A stretch of DNA of 52,584 bases. Source: Bacteroidota bacterium (lineage in GTDB: Bacteria > Bacteroidota > Bacteroidia > Cytophagales > Cyclobacteriaceae). How positions within the stretch are numbered: the first letter of the stretch is position 1; every line of letters begins with the position of its first letter. The translations under genes and the position numbers were made by a program. Below are positions 1 to 7,990 of the stretch, piece after piece. Location: contig QGUY01000002.1 of NCBI GenBank assembly GCA_003242315.1, forward strand, positions 1-52,584, read 5' to 3'. The notes under the pieces were generated by a model, which was given only the letters and a program-made list of their open reading frames with translations, made no database searches and was not told the origin of the DNA.

Positions 1-1208
1 TCAAACGGACGGGGATTTTGAGTAACCCCGGTTACCAAGCGCTTAACCAAACCGGATGGTCCGGGTCTGTCGACTCTACAGGATGGCGAAAGGCTGTCAT
101 CTCACTCGACAATACACTTGCGCCATTGACGCCGGAACAACGTTCGCGGATGCGTTTCAGGATCGCGTTCTCCAGCCCGGTAGACTCAAGTTTCGCCGCC
201 ACCGAGGAAGGTTTCGCCTTCGACAACTTCAGGATAGGTCAGCGCAATCGCATTGTCCTGCTGGAAAGCTTCACGAACGCGGGTGGTCCGAACACCCCAG
301 ATGAACCCAACAAGACGGCCAACGCGGCAATCAACACCTTCGCTGAAGGTCTCGTTGGTGAACTCATAAAGGTTGAGTATCATCTCGGGCTTGGAGGTCC
401 CGGCGACGATCCGTTGTACAAGGACAATCCCGTCGACGCAAATGCGCGTGCCGCTTTTTACGGCATTACCTATACTCCTTATGCGCTCATCGATGGAAAA
501 TACGGGCAGAGCCTGACGCAGTCGTTTAACAGCCAGAGCTTAAAGCCGGCGGAAGCCGTGATTGATACTATCATCACCAGCGGTTCGACCGGCGGACCTT
601 ATAACGTTGATGTGACGTTTACCGCCAATACGGATTTACCTCCCGGTACAGCCCTGCATGTGGTCATTGTCGAGAAGGTAATTACGGCATCAGGCCCCAA
701 TGGAGAGACTGCGTTCAAGTACGTCATGAAGAAAATGCTGCCGACGGCGCGCGGTACCCTCTTCAACGATGGGGTTCCCGCGGGAGAAGCCCGCACGGTT
801 AGCGTGTCGTGCTATCCGCATGCATACGATCCTTCCAACCTTGCGGTAATTGCCTTCTTACAACACGAAGAGACGGGCGAAGTCTACCAGGCACGCCTGC
901 TTGATACGCCGCAATATATTCCAACCGGTGTTATAACGGGTATCGAGCCTACGCTTGCAGACCGCGTTCGCATTTATCCGGTGCCAGCTAACGACGCACT
1001 CCATGTGAACTTACCCACGGCCATGCGTGAACCTGTAACATGCAGGTTGTTCGACGCGTTTGGCAGAGAGATTGCCGTTGATTCATATCCTGTCGGTGAA
1101 AGGACCCTCACGTTTGACACAGCGCGCTTTGCTAATGGCATGTACGTGTTGCAATTTGAGACACCCGGCGAACCGACAAGCCGGAAGAAGATCATGATTG
1201 TCCATTAG
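1..1208 (+). CDS. T9SS-sorted Omp28-like secreted protein (5' end outside the window)
   Basis: The reading frame is already open at the first base, so the N-terminus lies outside the window; about 400 residues are visible. The first 60 residues resemble the end of a MAM/lectin-like domain (FAFDNFRIG). Next comes an Omp28/thioredoxin-like stretch beginning RIVLLESFTNAGGPN, where members of that fold often carry a CxxC that is absent here. The last 80 residues look like a type A T9SS C-terminal sorting domain (a VYPVPA-like start, an LFDAFGRE-type strand, NGMYVLQF, then a basic end). By family knowledge such proteins cross the outer membrane through the type IX system and are released or anchored at the surface. 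Substrate or partner unknown. The family is fairly sure, the function is not. Confidence 0.8.
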   Translation, partial: KRTGILSNPGYQALNQTGWSGSVDSTGWRKAVISLDNTLAPLTPEQRSRMRFRIAFSSPVDSSFAATEEGFAFDNFRIGQRNRIVLLESFTNAGGPNTPDEPNKTANAAINTFAEGLVGELIKVEYHLGLGGPGDDPLYKDNPVDANARAAFYGITYTPYALIDGKYGQSLTQSFNSQSLKPAEAVIDTIITSGSTGGPYNVDVTFTANTDLPPGTALHVVIVEKVITASGPNGETAFKYVMKKMLPTARGTLFNDGVPAGEARTVSVSCYPHAYDPSNLAVIAFLQHEETGEVYQARLLDTPQYIPTGVITGIEPTLADRVRIYPVPANDALHVNLPTAMREPVTCRLFDAFGREIAVDSYPVGERTLTFDTARFANGMYVLQFETPGEPTSRKKIMIVH

Positions 1209-1267
1209 ACATCGCTGCCTTCCCTCGGATGGTGATCTTGATAGCGATACATATCAGTGACCCTTTT

Positions 1268-1282
1268 GCGTACCTGGTACGC
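1268..1282. promoter_or_regulatory. Palindrome next to the terC promoter
   Basis: GCGTACCTGGTACGC is a perfect 7+1+7 inverted repeat ending three bases before the proposed -33 box of the next gene. Its position suits a regulator site. As RNA it could also form a short 5-bp hairpin ending the upstream gene, with only a weak T-rich tail. Purely sequence-based; no regulator is known. Confidence 0.35.
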
Positions 1283-1285
1283 TAT

Positions 1286-1315
1286 TTTGCGTTTTGGATT
1301 TCTTCAGTAATTTTG
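1286..1315 (+). promoter_or_regulatory. Bacteroidetes-type promoter of the TerC gene
   Basis: TTTG at 1286-1289, an 18-base spacer and TAATTTTG at 1308-1315 match the Bacteroidetes primary sigma consensus (TTTG / TAnnTTTG). Transcription would start near 1322, leaving a leader of about 45 bases before the ATG at 1369. Confidence 0.55.
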
Positions 1316-1368
1316 GCCACCCCAGCTACGCAGGCCTTTAATCCTGATCAGTCGGAGTTTATTGCAGT

Positions 1369-2115
1369 ATGGACATATTTCTCTTAGCAGAAACCTGGCT
1401 TGCGTTAGTGACGCTCACATTCTTCGAGGTTGTCCTGGGCATCGACAACATCATCTTTATTTCCATTGTCTCTAACCGGTTGCCTGAAAACGTCCGCGCG
1501 CGCACGCGTAACATGGGCCTCATTCTGGCCATGGTGGTACGCATCCTTCTGTTGCTGGGGATAAGCTGGGTGGTTAGCTTTCAGCAGCCTCTATTTAGTG
1601 TTTTTGACACGGCGTTTAGCGGTCGGGATCTTGTACTCGCTTTCGGTGGGTTGTTTCTGATTGCAAAGAGTACGCGGGAGATTCACCAGGAAATGGAAGG
1701 CGAACTTCATGAGGGACCAGCGGTAACGAAAAAGATCAACATGAATTCCGTCATCGCACAGATCATTTTGCTTGACATTATTTTTTCGTTTGACTCAATA
1801 CTCACTGCCGTTGGCCTCACCCAACACATCCCTATTATGGTGATTGCCATTGTCCTGTCCATCATCATCATGATCGCCTTTTCAGGGCGCATCAGCGATT
1901 TCATTCATAAGCATCCAACACTTGAAGTGCTCGCGCTTGGGTTTTTGATCCTCATCGGGTTCATGTTGTTCCTCGAAGGGCTTCACTATGAAATTCCGAA
2001 AGGGTATATTTACTTCGCCGTTGCATTCTCGCTAATGGTCGAGATGATCAACATGAGGATACGAAAAGCTAAGAGGAAAAAGCGCGCCGCATCAGATGCA
2101 ACAAACGACGAATAA
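1369..2115 (+). CDS. TerC family integral membrane protein
   Basis: The protein has 248 residues with about seven membrane segments. It carries the two acidic membrane motifs of the TerC family: EVVLGIDNIIF (residues 20-30, with E20 and D26) and DIIFSFDSILTAVG (136-149, with D136 and D142). The C-terminus is short, basic and cytoplasmic. TerC/Alx proteins are linked to manganese export and, historically, to tellurite resistance; recent work ties some to metal loading of secreted proteins. Which role applies here cannot be read from the sequence. It starts a plus-strand run: the next gene begins 20 bases before this stop, so the two are probably co-translated. Confidence 0.85.
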   Translation: MDIFLLAETWLALVTLTFFEVVLGIDNIIFISIVSNRLPENVRARTRNMGLILAMVVRILLLLGISWVVSFQQPLFSVFDTAFSGRDLVLAFGGLFLIAKSTREIHQEMEGELHEGPAVTKKINMNSVIAQIILLDIIFSFDSILTAVGLTQHIPIMVIAIVLSIIIMIAFSGRISDFIHKHPTLEVLALGFLILIGFMLFLEGLHYEIPKGYIYFAVAFSLMVEMINMRIRKAKRKKRAASDATNDE

Positions 2116-2641
2116 CGACTCCCTGCGATATCCTATCGGTCGCTTTGTGCCGAAGGAATCCTACACATTTGACGAACTTCAGACGCTTATCAGCAAGATC
2201 GAGGCGCTGCCTGCACGCCTGCGAACGGTTGTCAATGCATTGACGCCTAAGGAACTGAATACTCCCTATCGGGAGGGCGGGTGGACCCTTCGACAGGTCA
2301 TCCATCATTTGGCGGACAGCCACCTGAATGCGTATATACGATTGAAATGGTCCCTTACTGAATCCACCCCCACCATTAAAGCCTACGATGAAAAACTCTG
2401 GGCGGAAACACCTGAGACCAGGGAGGATCCTGAAGTCTCGTTGCGCATGATCGAGGCGCTTCACATCCGATGGGTGAAGCTGCTCAGGGCATTGCGTCCT
2501 GAAGATTTTGAAAAAGGCTACATTCATCCCGACACCGGGAAGTTTGTGAGCCTGGGCCGCCAGGTAGCATTATATGCCTGGCATGGTGACCACCACCTGG
2601 CCCACCTGAGGCTTGTCGCTCAACACGTTCCGGCACCTTGA
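2096..2641 (+). CDS. DinB/YfiT-type metal-dependent thiol transferase-like protein
   Basis: 181 residues, the usual length for the YfiT/BstA group of the DinB four-helix fold. The metal-site histidines are visible: WTLRQVIHHLADSH (63-76) and YAWHGDHHLAHL (160-171). Family members use a three-His metal site and some transfer bacillithiol or another thiol to electrophiles; the reaction here is inferred, not shown. The ATG lies inside the end of the terC gene (20-base overlap), and the stop overlaps the TTG start of the next gene by four bases, which suggests a tightly coupled operon. Confidence 0.8.
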   Translation: MQQTTNNDSLRYPIGRFVPKESYTFDELQTLISKIEALPARLRTVVNALTPKELNTPYREGGWTLRQVIHHLADSHLNAYIRLKWSLTESTPTIKAYDEKLWAETPETREDPEVSLRMIEALHIRWVKLLRALRPEDFEKGYIHPDTGKFVSLGRQVALYAWHGDHHLAHLRLVAQHVPAP

Positions 2642-3573
2642 GTTACAGCCGACCGTACATACTGTTTAATCGGCACCTTGAAACCATTTATCCTGCCCTG
2701 TTTCGGAGGGTCGATCCGGTGGTTGCTAGCCCGGAGCGAATAGACACGCCCGACGGCGACTTCCTGGACCTGTACTGGGCTAACCAGGGCGCTGAGAAAC
2801 TTGTAATCCTTTGCCATGGCCTTGAGGGCAACGCCCGGCGTCCATACATGCAGGGTATGGCGCGTGCGTTTTTCCTCCATGGTTTTGACGTGCTTACCTG
2901 GGACTACCGCGGATGTGGCGAAGAGATGAATCGCACACTCAGGTTCTATCACAGTGGCGCCACAGACGACCTCCATCTTGTGATAAAACATGCAGCAGCA
3001 AAGGGATATCATCAAATCAACCTCATTGGGTTTAGTCTTGGCGGCAATATTACGCTCAAGTATCTCGGCGAACGTCACCCTGACGCAGTTCAAATTCACA
3101 GGGCCGTAGTCTTCTCTGTGCCAATGGAACTCGCTTCCAGCTGCAGACAGATTTCACGTCCTGAAAATCTGATCTACTCGTACCGATTTTTAAAAAGTCT
3201 CAAGGACAAAGTGCTCAGGAAATCGCGCCTGATGAAAGGGTTGGATACGAAGTATCTGCCGGCAATTCGCACACTCGTTCAGTTTGACGACCGTTACACG
3301 GCACCTTTGCACGGATTCGAAAATGCATCCGATTATTACCACAAATGCAGTTCCATACATTTCCTTGATGCGATTGAAACGCCAACGCTGATTGTCAACG
3401 CCCGGAACGATCCATTTCTCAGTGCGGAATGCTTTCCCCGCCTGGACAAACATCGTTTTATCGCATTTGAAGCACCTGTGCAGGGAGGACATGCAGGCTT
3501 TACACAATTCTCCAAAAATGGGCTATATTGGTCCGAGGAAAGAGCGGTACGATTCATTGCCGACCTTGCATAA
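2638..3573 (+). CDS. YheT-type alpha/beta-hydrolase
   Basis: 311 residues in the alpha/beta-hydrolase fold. The nucleophile elbow GFSLGG places Ser133; D258 (NARNDPF) and H285 (GGHAGF) complete a plausible triad. The oxyanion strand LCHGLEG is at 58-64. The N-terminal pattern (NRHLETIYPALFRR) and the GH-GF end are typical of the YheT/EMB8 group, whose natural substrates are mostly unknown. The start is TTG, chosen because it sits in the four-base overlap with the previous stop and the N-terminus matches the family. It is a serine hydrolase by motif; the substrate is not inferable. Confidence 0.82.
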   Translation: MSYSRPYILFNRHLETIYPALFRRVDPVVASPERIDTPDGDFLDLYWANQGAEKLVILCHGLEGNARRPYMQGMARAFFLHGFDVLTWDYRGCGEEMNRTLRFYHSGATDDLHLVIKHAAAKGYHQINLIGFSLGGNITLKYLGERHPDAVQIHRAVVFSVPMELASSCRQISRPENLIYSYRFLKSLKDKVLRKSRLMKGLDTKYLPAIRTLVQFDDRYTAPLHGFENASDYYHKCSSIHFLDAIETPTLIVNARNDPFLSAECFPRLDKHRFIAFEAPVQGGHAGFTQFSKNGLYWSEERAVRFIADLA

Positions 3574-3599
3574 ATCATTAATCTGAACTTCCGGCAGCT

Positions 3600-4298
3600 A
3601 TGGTGGAACGGTATAGCATAACCTGCGATGCTGACAGCGTTCGTGCTCGCTTTTCAGTTGACGTTCCTGGCTTTTACAAGCCACACTACAATGCCGCACC
3701 AACGCAGCTTCTTCCCGTAATCACAAATACAAGTCCGCAGGGTGTTTCCCTTTTTTACTGGGGCATACCTCCTTCATGGGCCAAGAATAAGACGGTAAGT
3801 GAAAAGGTGATCAACATGAAATCAGAGGCGTTGAAGGAAAAGCCGTCACTTCGGAAGGAGGTCTTGAAACGCCGATGCCTTATTCCTGCGGATGGATTTT
3901 ATGCCTGGAAACGTTCGGGCAAGAAGACATTGATCCCCTATCGTATTGTTGCTGCCTCAGGAGCGCTGCTCTCTTTCGCCGGTGTCTGGGAAGACTATGA
4001 AGACAACGATGGTGGCGAACAAAGCACGTTCATTTTGCTGACGCGGCCATCGGATGATACGGTGCGATCAATCACCGAGCGAATGCCGGTTATTCTTTCC
4101 CGCGAAACGGAAAAAATCTGGCTGTCCTCAGATGCGGACGAAAGTATACTGCTCAGCGCAATGCACACGCCGTCAGGAGAGCCCCTCAGCGCTTACACGG
4201 TTTCACCGCGGATCAATACGGTCACGGAGGACGTGCCCTCGCTCATCGCCCCTGCTCCTCCTGCAGACCAATTCGGCAATCTTACACTGTTCGACTAG
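3600..4298 (+). CDS. SRAP (YedK/HMCES-like) protein lacking key catalytic residues
   Basis: The 232-residue protein has the SRAP fold pattern: YNAAPTQLLPV (30-40), INMKSEALKEKP (71-82), RRCLIPADGFYAW (91-103) and ERMPVIL (160-166). In YedK and HMCES the catalytic Cys2 links covalently to abasic sites in single-stranded DNA, helped by Asn75, Glu105 and His160 (E. coli numbering). Here the protein begins MVERY, so Cys2 is Val; the Glu of the FEW/YEW motif is A102; the His before the R-x-P motif is T159. Only the Asn (N72) remains. An in-frame stop at 3579 rules out a longer start that would restore the Cys. Fold assignment is firm; loss of crosslinking is inferred. Confidence 0.85.
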   Translation: MVERYSITCDADSVRARFSVDVPGFYKPHYNAAPTQLLPVITNTSPQGVSLFYWGIPPSWAKNKTVSEKVINMKSEALKEKPSLRKEVLKRRCLIPADGFYAWKRSGKKTLIPYRIVAASGALLSFAGVWEDYEDNDGGEQSTFILLTRPSDDTVRSITERMPVILSRETEKIWLSSDADESILLSAMHTPSGEPLSAYTVSPRINTVTEDVPSLIAPAPPADQFGNLTLFD

Positions 4299-4301
4299 CC
4301 A

Positions 4302-5291
4302 TCAGAAACCTTCATCACCCTGAACTTCCTCATCCGCTGGCTTGAGGTCAGTCGGGTCTTCGTCCTTCGGAACTTTTTGCTTGCGTTCTTTTCGTTCCCT
4401 GGGCTGATCCGATGCAGGACCGTCTGAGGTCTTGGCTTCCTTAGTGCGGTCTATCTTTTCGTTCTTAGCCTTCTTTTCTTTCTTCAGGAATGAGAAGACT
4501 CCTTTCTTCCTGGCCGGCTCCACTTCGGTTACAGTATCCTGAACAGGCTCGTTCTCGTTGTATTCGAAATCGAATTCTGAGCGTTCCTGTGGCGGCTCAA
4601 CGAGCAATGTATCTGCAGGCAATTCTTTGTCGCGCTTCTTATCCTTTTTCTTGAACAAGTTTCTGAAGAATCCTCCCTTCTTCTGCTTCTCCTCGCGTTT
4701 GGCATCTTCCTCATCCCATTTGCTTTGCATCTGGGCGAGCCGCACGTCGGGTAGCACCAGCACGTCGCGGAGATACCACATGTAGTTGTCCTGATCGATA
4801 TTAAAGCGAATGTCGTCTATTCTGTATGTGACGCTGTCTGGGTTATAGCGCAGCATCCTTACCTCCTTGTCGCGAGTAATGACATAGGTGCTGTCAGGGT
4901 CTGCCACTTCGAGTGTATCGGGCGCCTGAGGGACGTCTACGATGAACGTACTGTCGATAACCGACCGCGCGGCTTTATCAAGGTCAGCCAGGGAGACGTC
5001 GTCCTGTCCGATGGTGAGGGAGTCAGGCACGACCGGGAATACCGGCTTCATTTCGACCGTGGCGAGGCTGGCGAGTTTTTTCCGGTAAGGAACGCTTTCG
5101 GCTATGAGATACCGGTTTTTGCTGGCGGTAAGGATTTTCGGGGTAGAGTCTTCCTGAAAGTAGCTGAACTTCTTGCGAAGGGCGTCTTTGTCGTAAATGA
5201 ATGCGCTTTGAAACGCAGGGCACACCATTCGCTGGGTACATGCGGAAAACAGCACGCTAAGTGTGGCCAAAATAAAAAATGCCCTTATCAT
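4302..5291 (-). CDS. Unrecognised lipoprotein with a Lys-rich disordered tail
   Basis: 329 residues. The N-terminus is a lipoprotein signal with lipobox LFSAC (Cys18), so it should be membrane-anchored. The middle (about 25-200) is ordinary sequence with FQSAFIYDKDALRKKF near the start and two short mixed strands; no family was recognised. From about 200 the chain becomes very charged and holds two similar basic clusters, KKGGFFRNLFKKKDKK and KKGVFSFLKKEKKAK, then ends acidic. The gene converges on the SRAP gene with three bases between stops. Its own promoter is proposed at 5410-5441. Function unknown. Confidence 0.75.
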   Translation of the reverse strand: MIRAFFILATLSVLFSACTQRMVCPAFQSAFIYDKDALRKKFSYFQEDSTPKILTASKNRYLIAESVPYRKKLASLATVEMKPVFPVVPDSLTIGQDDVSLADLDKAARSVIDSTFIVDVPQAPDTLEVADPDSTYVITRDKEVRMLRYNPDSVTYRIDDIRFNIDQDNYMWYLRDVLVLPDVRLAQMQSKWDEEDAKREEKQKKGGFFRNLFKKKDKKRDKELPADTLLVEPPQERSEFDFEYNENEPVQDTVTEVEPARKKGVFSFLKKEKKAKNEKIDRTKEAKTSDGPASDQPRERKERKQKVPKDEDPTDLKPADEEVQGDEGF

Positions 5292-5409
5292 AAGGCTTCA
5301 GCGTTCCAAAAATAGGCCAGTCGGCTCTTGCGGCCACCGGCTAAACCCGTTCTAATGTGCAAATCCACACACGTCCCACAGCCCGTCCCGTACAATGGAT
5401 CTAAACCTT

Positions 5410-5441
5410 CAAAATTACGGATTCCGGCAGGGAAACCCAAA
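5410..5441 (-). promoter_or_regulatory. Bacteroidetes-type promoter of the Lys-rich lipoprotein gene
   Basis: Read on the minus strand, TTTG (5441-5438), a 20-base spacer and TAATTTTG (5417-5410) match the phylum consensus exactly. The start of transcription would be near 5404, giving a leader of about 110 bases. Confidence 0.55.
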
Positions 5442-5546
5442 AATTCACAGAATAATACAGCCATCTAACCTGCTGATAATCAATTTATACTACCATTAAA
5501 CGACGGGACCGTCATTTTAGTGGGCCGACCGCGGAAATAAGGCCGG

Positions 5547-5586
5547 AAATCGCAAATCACTAATCAAAATCACCAATCAAAAATCA
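5547..5586 (-). repeat. GATTnnn heptamer array, copy 1
   Basis: Read on the minus strand, the array starts about 13 bases after the stop of the small membrane gene and runs GATTTTT, GATTGGT, GATTTT, GATTAGT, GATTTGC, GATTTCC: six units with a period of seven and one unit of six. There is no opposing arm, unlike copies 2 and 3. Confidence 0.75.
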
Positions 5587-5599
5587 TCTCCCCTCCACT

Positions 5600-5818
5600 C
5601 TACCGTAGGAGCAACTTATATATCAGCCACATCACCCCCAGCAAGAACACCACAATGGAAATCTTATTGATGCCATGCATCATCCGGATGTTAAAGTTGG
5701 AGGGGCGGGCAGGGTCCTTTCGGCGGAAGAAGTAGCCCAGGACTTCATTGAGTTCGAAAAACTCCCGGAACTTGTTGCGCTTTTTCGGGTCGGAAGAGGA
5801 TTGGTTTTCAGGTGTCAT
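5600..5818 (-). CDS. Small single-pass membrane protein (DUF6728-like)
   Basis: 72 residues: a polar N-terminus, a conserved-looking block FREFFELNEVLGYFFRRKD (18-36), and one C-terminal membrane segment (about 52-70). It starts three bases after the ispG stop and is surely co-transcribed with it. It resembles small Bacteroidetes proteins of unknown function that I associate with DUF6728; the family name is from memory and not certain. No function can be assigned. Confidence 0.65.
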   Translation of the reverse strand: MTPENQSSSDPKKRNKFREFFELNEVLGYFFRRKDPARPSNFNIRMMHGINKISIVVFLLGVMWLIYKLLLR

Positions 5819-5821
5819 AAG

Positions 5822-7816
5822 CTAAGCATCCGGAAGGTGAACCGACTGGGGATCTATCCAGTTCCCGTCTTCACGTATAAGTTCAATAAGTTGGTCTACG
5901 GCCTGAGCAGCAGGGACATTGCGGCGCACAACATCCTTTCCTCTGTAAAGAGTAATTCGTCCTGGTCCGGAACCGACATATCCGTAGTCCGCATCTGCCA
6001 TTTCACCCGGACCATTCACAATACATCCCATAATTCCAATCTTGATACCCTTCAGGTGATCGGTGCGTTTGCGAATCATTGCGGTAGTCTCCTGCAAATC
6101 AAATAATGTTCTTCCGCACGACGGGCATGAAATGTACTCCGTCTTCGACATGCGGTTGCGCGTTGCCTGCAAGATGCCAAATGCGGTTCGGTTGCAGCGA
6201 TCGATCCATTCTGCAGGAACAATCCCCCCCTCAGGAGGATTAACACTCAGCATGATGCCGTCTCCAAAACCGTCGATATACAATCCTCCAGCGTCCGTAG
6301 CGGCGGCGATCATAAATGCATCCTCACCTGTAATGTCATACGAACGTCGTATGACAACGGGAACATCGATGGCTTCTTCAACAAGTTCAAAAAACATGCG
6401 CCGTATCGCCGCCATGGCGTGAGCATTTTGCGTGGACACCACCAGCACAGCTGTCGGGTCATTGCGCAACAGCACCTTTAGCGACTCGTTCAACGCACCG
6501 GCATCCAGCTGAACAAAGTTGAGCACCGGATCTTTCACCGATGTGTCAACATACTGTTCCCAGAAAAACAGGGGGTGCTTGTTCTGCCTGTCTTCAAGTG
6601 CCTGCCAGACGTCTGCATCCACGATTTCCCGCAGACCGTTGGGCAGCATAAACACAACCGGAGTACGGCCCGTGTAAATGAAGTCAGCGCCCTGATCACT
6701 CATGTGCCACTTGTCAGGCTCAGGCAGATAATAATGACCCACGGGTCGCAGGTCCTTATATGATTGGATTTGATAATGACTTAGATCTGCGATTACGCGC
6801 GGAACGTGATGTGGCCCTCCCAGGTTCACAGTTTCACGGGTCACACGACGATTGTATGTAAACGGGTCGACAGGAGACTCTCCGATGGGCTTTATCGGTT
6901 CATGATTTTCACGCCCGATATATCGATCCACCATGATCTTTCCTACCGGAGACTCTACTTCCGGTTCTTCGGTCAGCGAAACACGAACCGTATCACCCAG
7001 ACCATCTTCAAGCAAAGTGCCGATACCTACCGCCGACTTAATGCGACCATCTTCACCATCTCCGGCTTCGGTAACACCAACGTGCAGTGGATACGGTCTG
7101 AATCCTTCGGCATCGAGACGGTTCACAAGCAAACGGTAAGCCTGTACCATCACCAGCGGATTGCTTGCCTTCATTGAGAGGACGACGTCGTAGTAGTTCA
7201 GATCCTCGCAGATACGCAGAAATTCCAGCGCGGACTCCACCATGCCAAGCGGGGTGTCGCCGTAGCGACTCATTATGCGGTCCGACAGCGAGCCGTGGTT
7301 TGTGCCAATGCGCATAGCCGTGCCGTATTCTTTGCATATCCTGACGAGAGGCGTGAACTTCTCCCTTATGCGATCAAGTTCGGCATTGTATTCACTATCG
7401 GTATACTCGATTACTTCAAAGCGTTTCTTGTCCGCATAATTACCCGGATTGATGCGCACCTTTTCAACAATTCGTGCCGCGAGTTCAGCAGCGTTCGGTG
7501 TGAAGTGTATGTCAGCCACCAGCGGCGTGTTGTAGCCGCGGGCTCTGAGTTCTTTGCGGATAGCCTCGAGGTTGCGCGCCTCCTTGACACTCGGTGCGGT
7601 GAGTCTCACATACTCGCATCCCGACTCGATCATGCGGATGGCCTGCTCGACGGACCCTTTGGTGTCCATAGTGTCGACGGTAGTCATCGACTGCACCCGT
7701 ATCGGGTTGTCGCCCCCGAGCGGAACATCACCAATCTTCACCTCTATGGTCTTGCGCCTGCTGTATCGTACCAGATCGTTGCAATACTGCCGGACGGAAG
7801 CTACTTTCTGATTCAC
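5822..7816 (-). CDS. ispG: 4-hydroxy-3-methylbut-2-en-1-yl diphosphate synthase, long two-part form
   Basis: 664 residues. IspG (GcpE) reduces methylerythritol cyclodiphosphate to HMBPP in the MEP isoprenoid pathway. The N-terminal TIM-barrel part begins about residue 20 (RKTIEVKIGDVPLGG, IRVQSMTTVDT). The C-terminal reductase part holds the [4Fe-4S] ligands C564, C567 and C598 and the GPGE glutamate E605 (GCIVNGPGE). Ordinary bacterial IspG is about 370 residues; the extra middle domain of about 250 residues (roughly 290-540) is typical of the Bacteroidetes, Chlorobi and plant form. It heads a two-gene unit with the small membrane gene. A TAATTTTG box lies 17 bases upstream. Confidence 0.97.
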   Translation of the reverse strand: MNQKVASVRQYCNDLVRYSRRKTIEVKIGDVPLGGDNPIRVQSMTTVDTMDTKGSVEQAIRMIESGCEYVRLTAPSVKEARNLEAIRKELRARGYNTPLVADIHFTPNAAELAARIVEKVRINPGNYADKKRFEVIEYTDSEYNAELDRIREKFTPLVRICKEYGTAMRIGTNHGSLSDRIMSRYGDTPLGMVESALEFLRICEDLNYYDVVLSMKASNPLVMVQAYRLLVNRLDAEGFRPYPLHVGVTEAGDGEDGRIKSAVGIGTLLEDGLGDTVRVSLTEEPEVESPVGKIMVDRYIGRENHEPIKPIGESPVDPFTYNRRVTRETVNLGGPHHVPRVIADLSHYQIQSYKDLRPVGHYYLPEPDKWHMSDQGADFIYTGRTPVVFMLPNGLREIVDADVWQALEDRQNKHPLFFWEQYVDTSVKDPVLNFVQLDAGALNESLKVLLRNDPTAVLVVSTQNAHAMAAIRRMFFELVEEAIDVPVVIRRSYDITGEDAFMIAAATDAGGLYIDGFGDGIMLSVNPPEGGIVPAEWIDRCNRTAFGILQATRNRMSKTEYISCPSCGRTLFDLQETTAMIRKRTDHLKGIKIGIMGCIVNGPGEMADADYGYVGSGPGRITLYRGKDVVRRNVPAAQAVDQLIELIREDGNWIDPQSVHLPDA

Positions 7817-7832
7817 GGATTAGTATTTACGG

Positions 7833-7840
7833 CAAAATTA
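7833..7840 (-). promoter_or_regulatory. Possible -7 box of ispG
   Basis: TAATTTTG on the minus strand, 17 bases before the ispG ATG, matches the -7 half of the phylum promoter. No convincing TTTG is found 18-21 bases further upstream, so this is a weak call. Confidence 0.35.
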
Positions 7841-7915
7841 ACGTATTGGAGAGATACTGCGTAATATATTGATTGTCAATATTTTATATGGTCGGATTGG
7901 CGATAAGTGCTCTGC

Positions 7916-7990
7916 GATTTTTGATTTGAGGGCGCCAAATCGCAAATCAAAAATCAAAAATCAACAATCACTATTCACTAATCTCTAATC
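7916..7990. repeat. GATTnnn heptamer array, copy 2, with inverted arm
   Basis: On the minus strand the array begins inside the last codons of the SDR gene (GAT TAG) and runs GATTAGA, GATTAGT, GAATAGT, GATTGTT, GATTTTT, GATTTTT, GATTTGC, GATTTGG. After a short GC-rich centre an opposing arm follows: GATTTTTGATTTG at 7916-7928 is the exact reverse complement of 7943-7955. The element can form a hairpin between the SDR gene and ispG. Confidence 0.8.

Larger units (their letters stand above)
5292..5599. other. Gene-free stretch between lipoprotein and small membrane gene
   Basis: This 308-base stretch holds a minus-strand promoter (5410-5441), a GACGG/CCGTC hairpin at 5502-5513 that could weakly end transcription coming from ispG, and a GATTnnn heptamer array at 5547-5586. 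No coding potential or RNA gene was seen in the rest. Confidence 0.6.

Noticed and set aside
1209-1368. yybP-ykoY (manganese) riboswitch before the TerC gene
   Set aside because: Such riboswitches often precede TerC genes, but I could not find the conserved loop sequences or a matching fold in the leader.
1369-2115. Tellurite-resistance locus with the TerB-like gene at 40964-41386
   Set aside because: The two genes are 39 kb apart and no other ter genes are present; family names alone do not support it.
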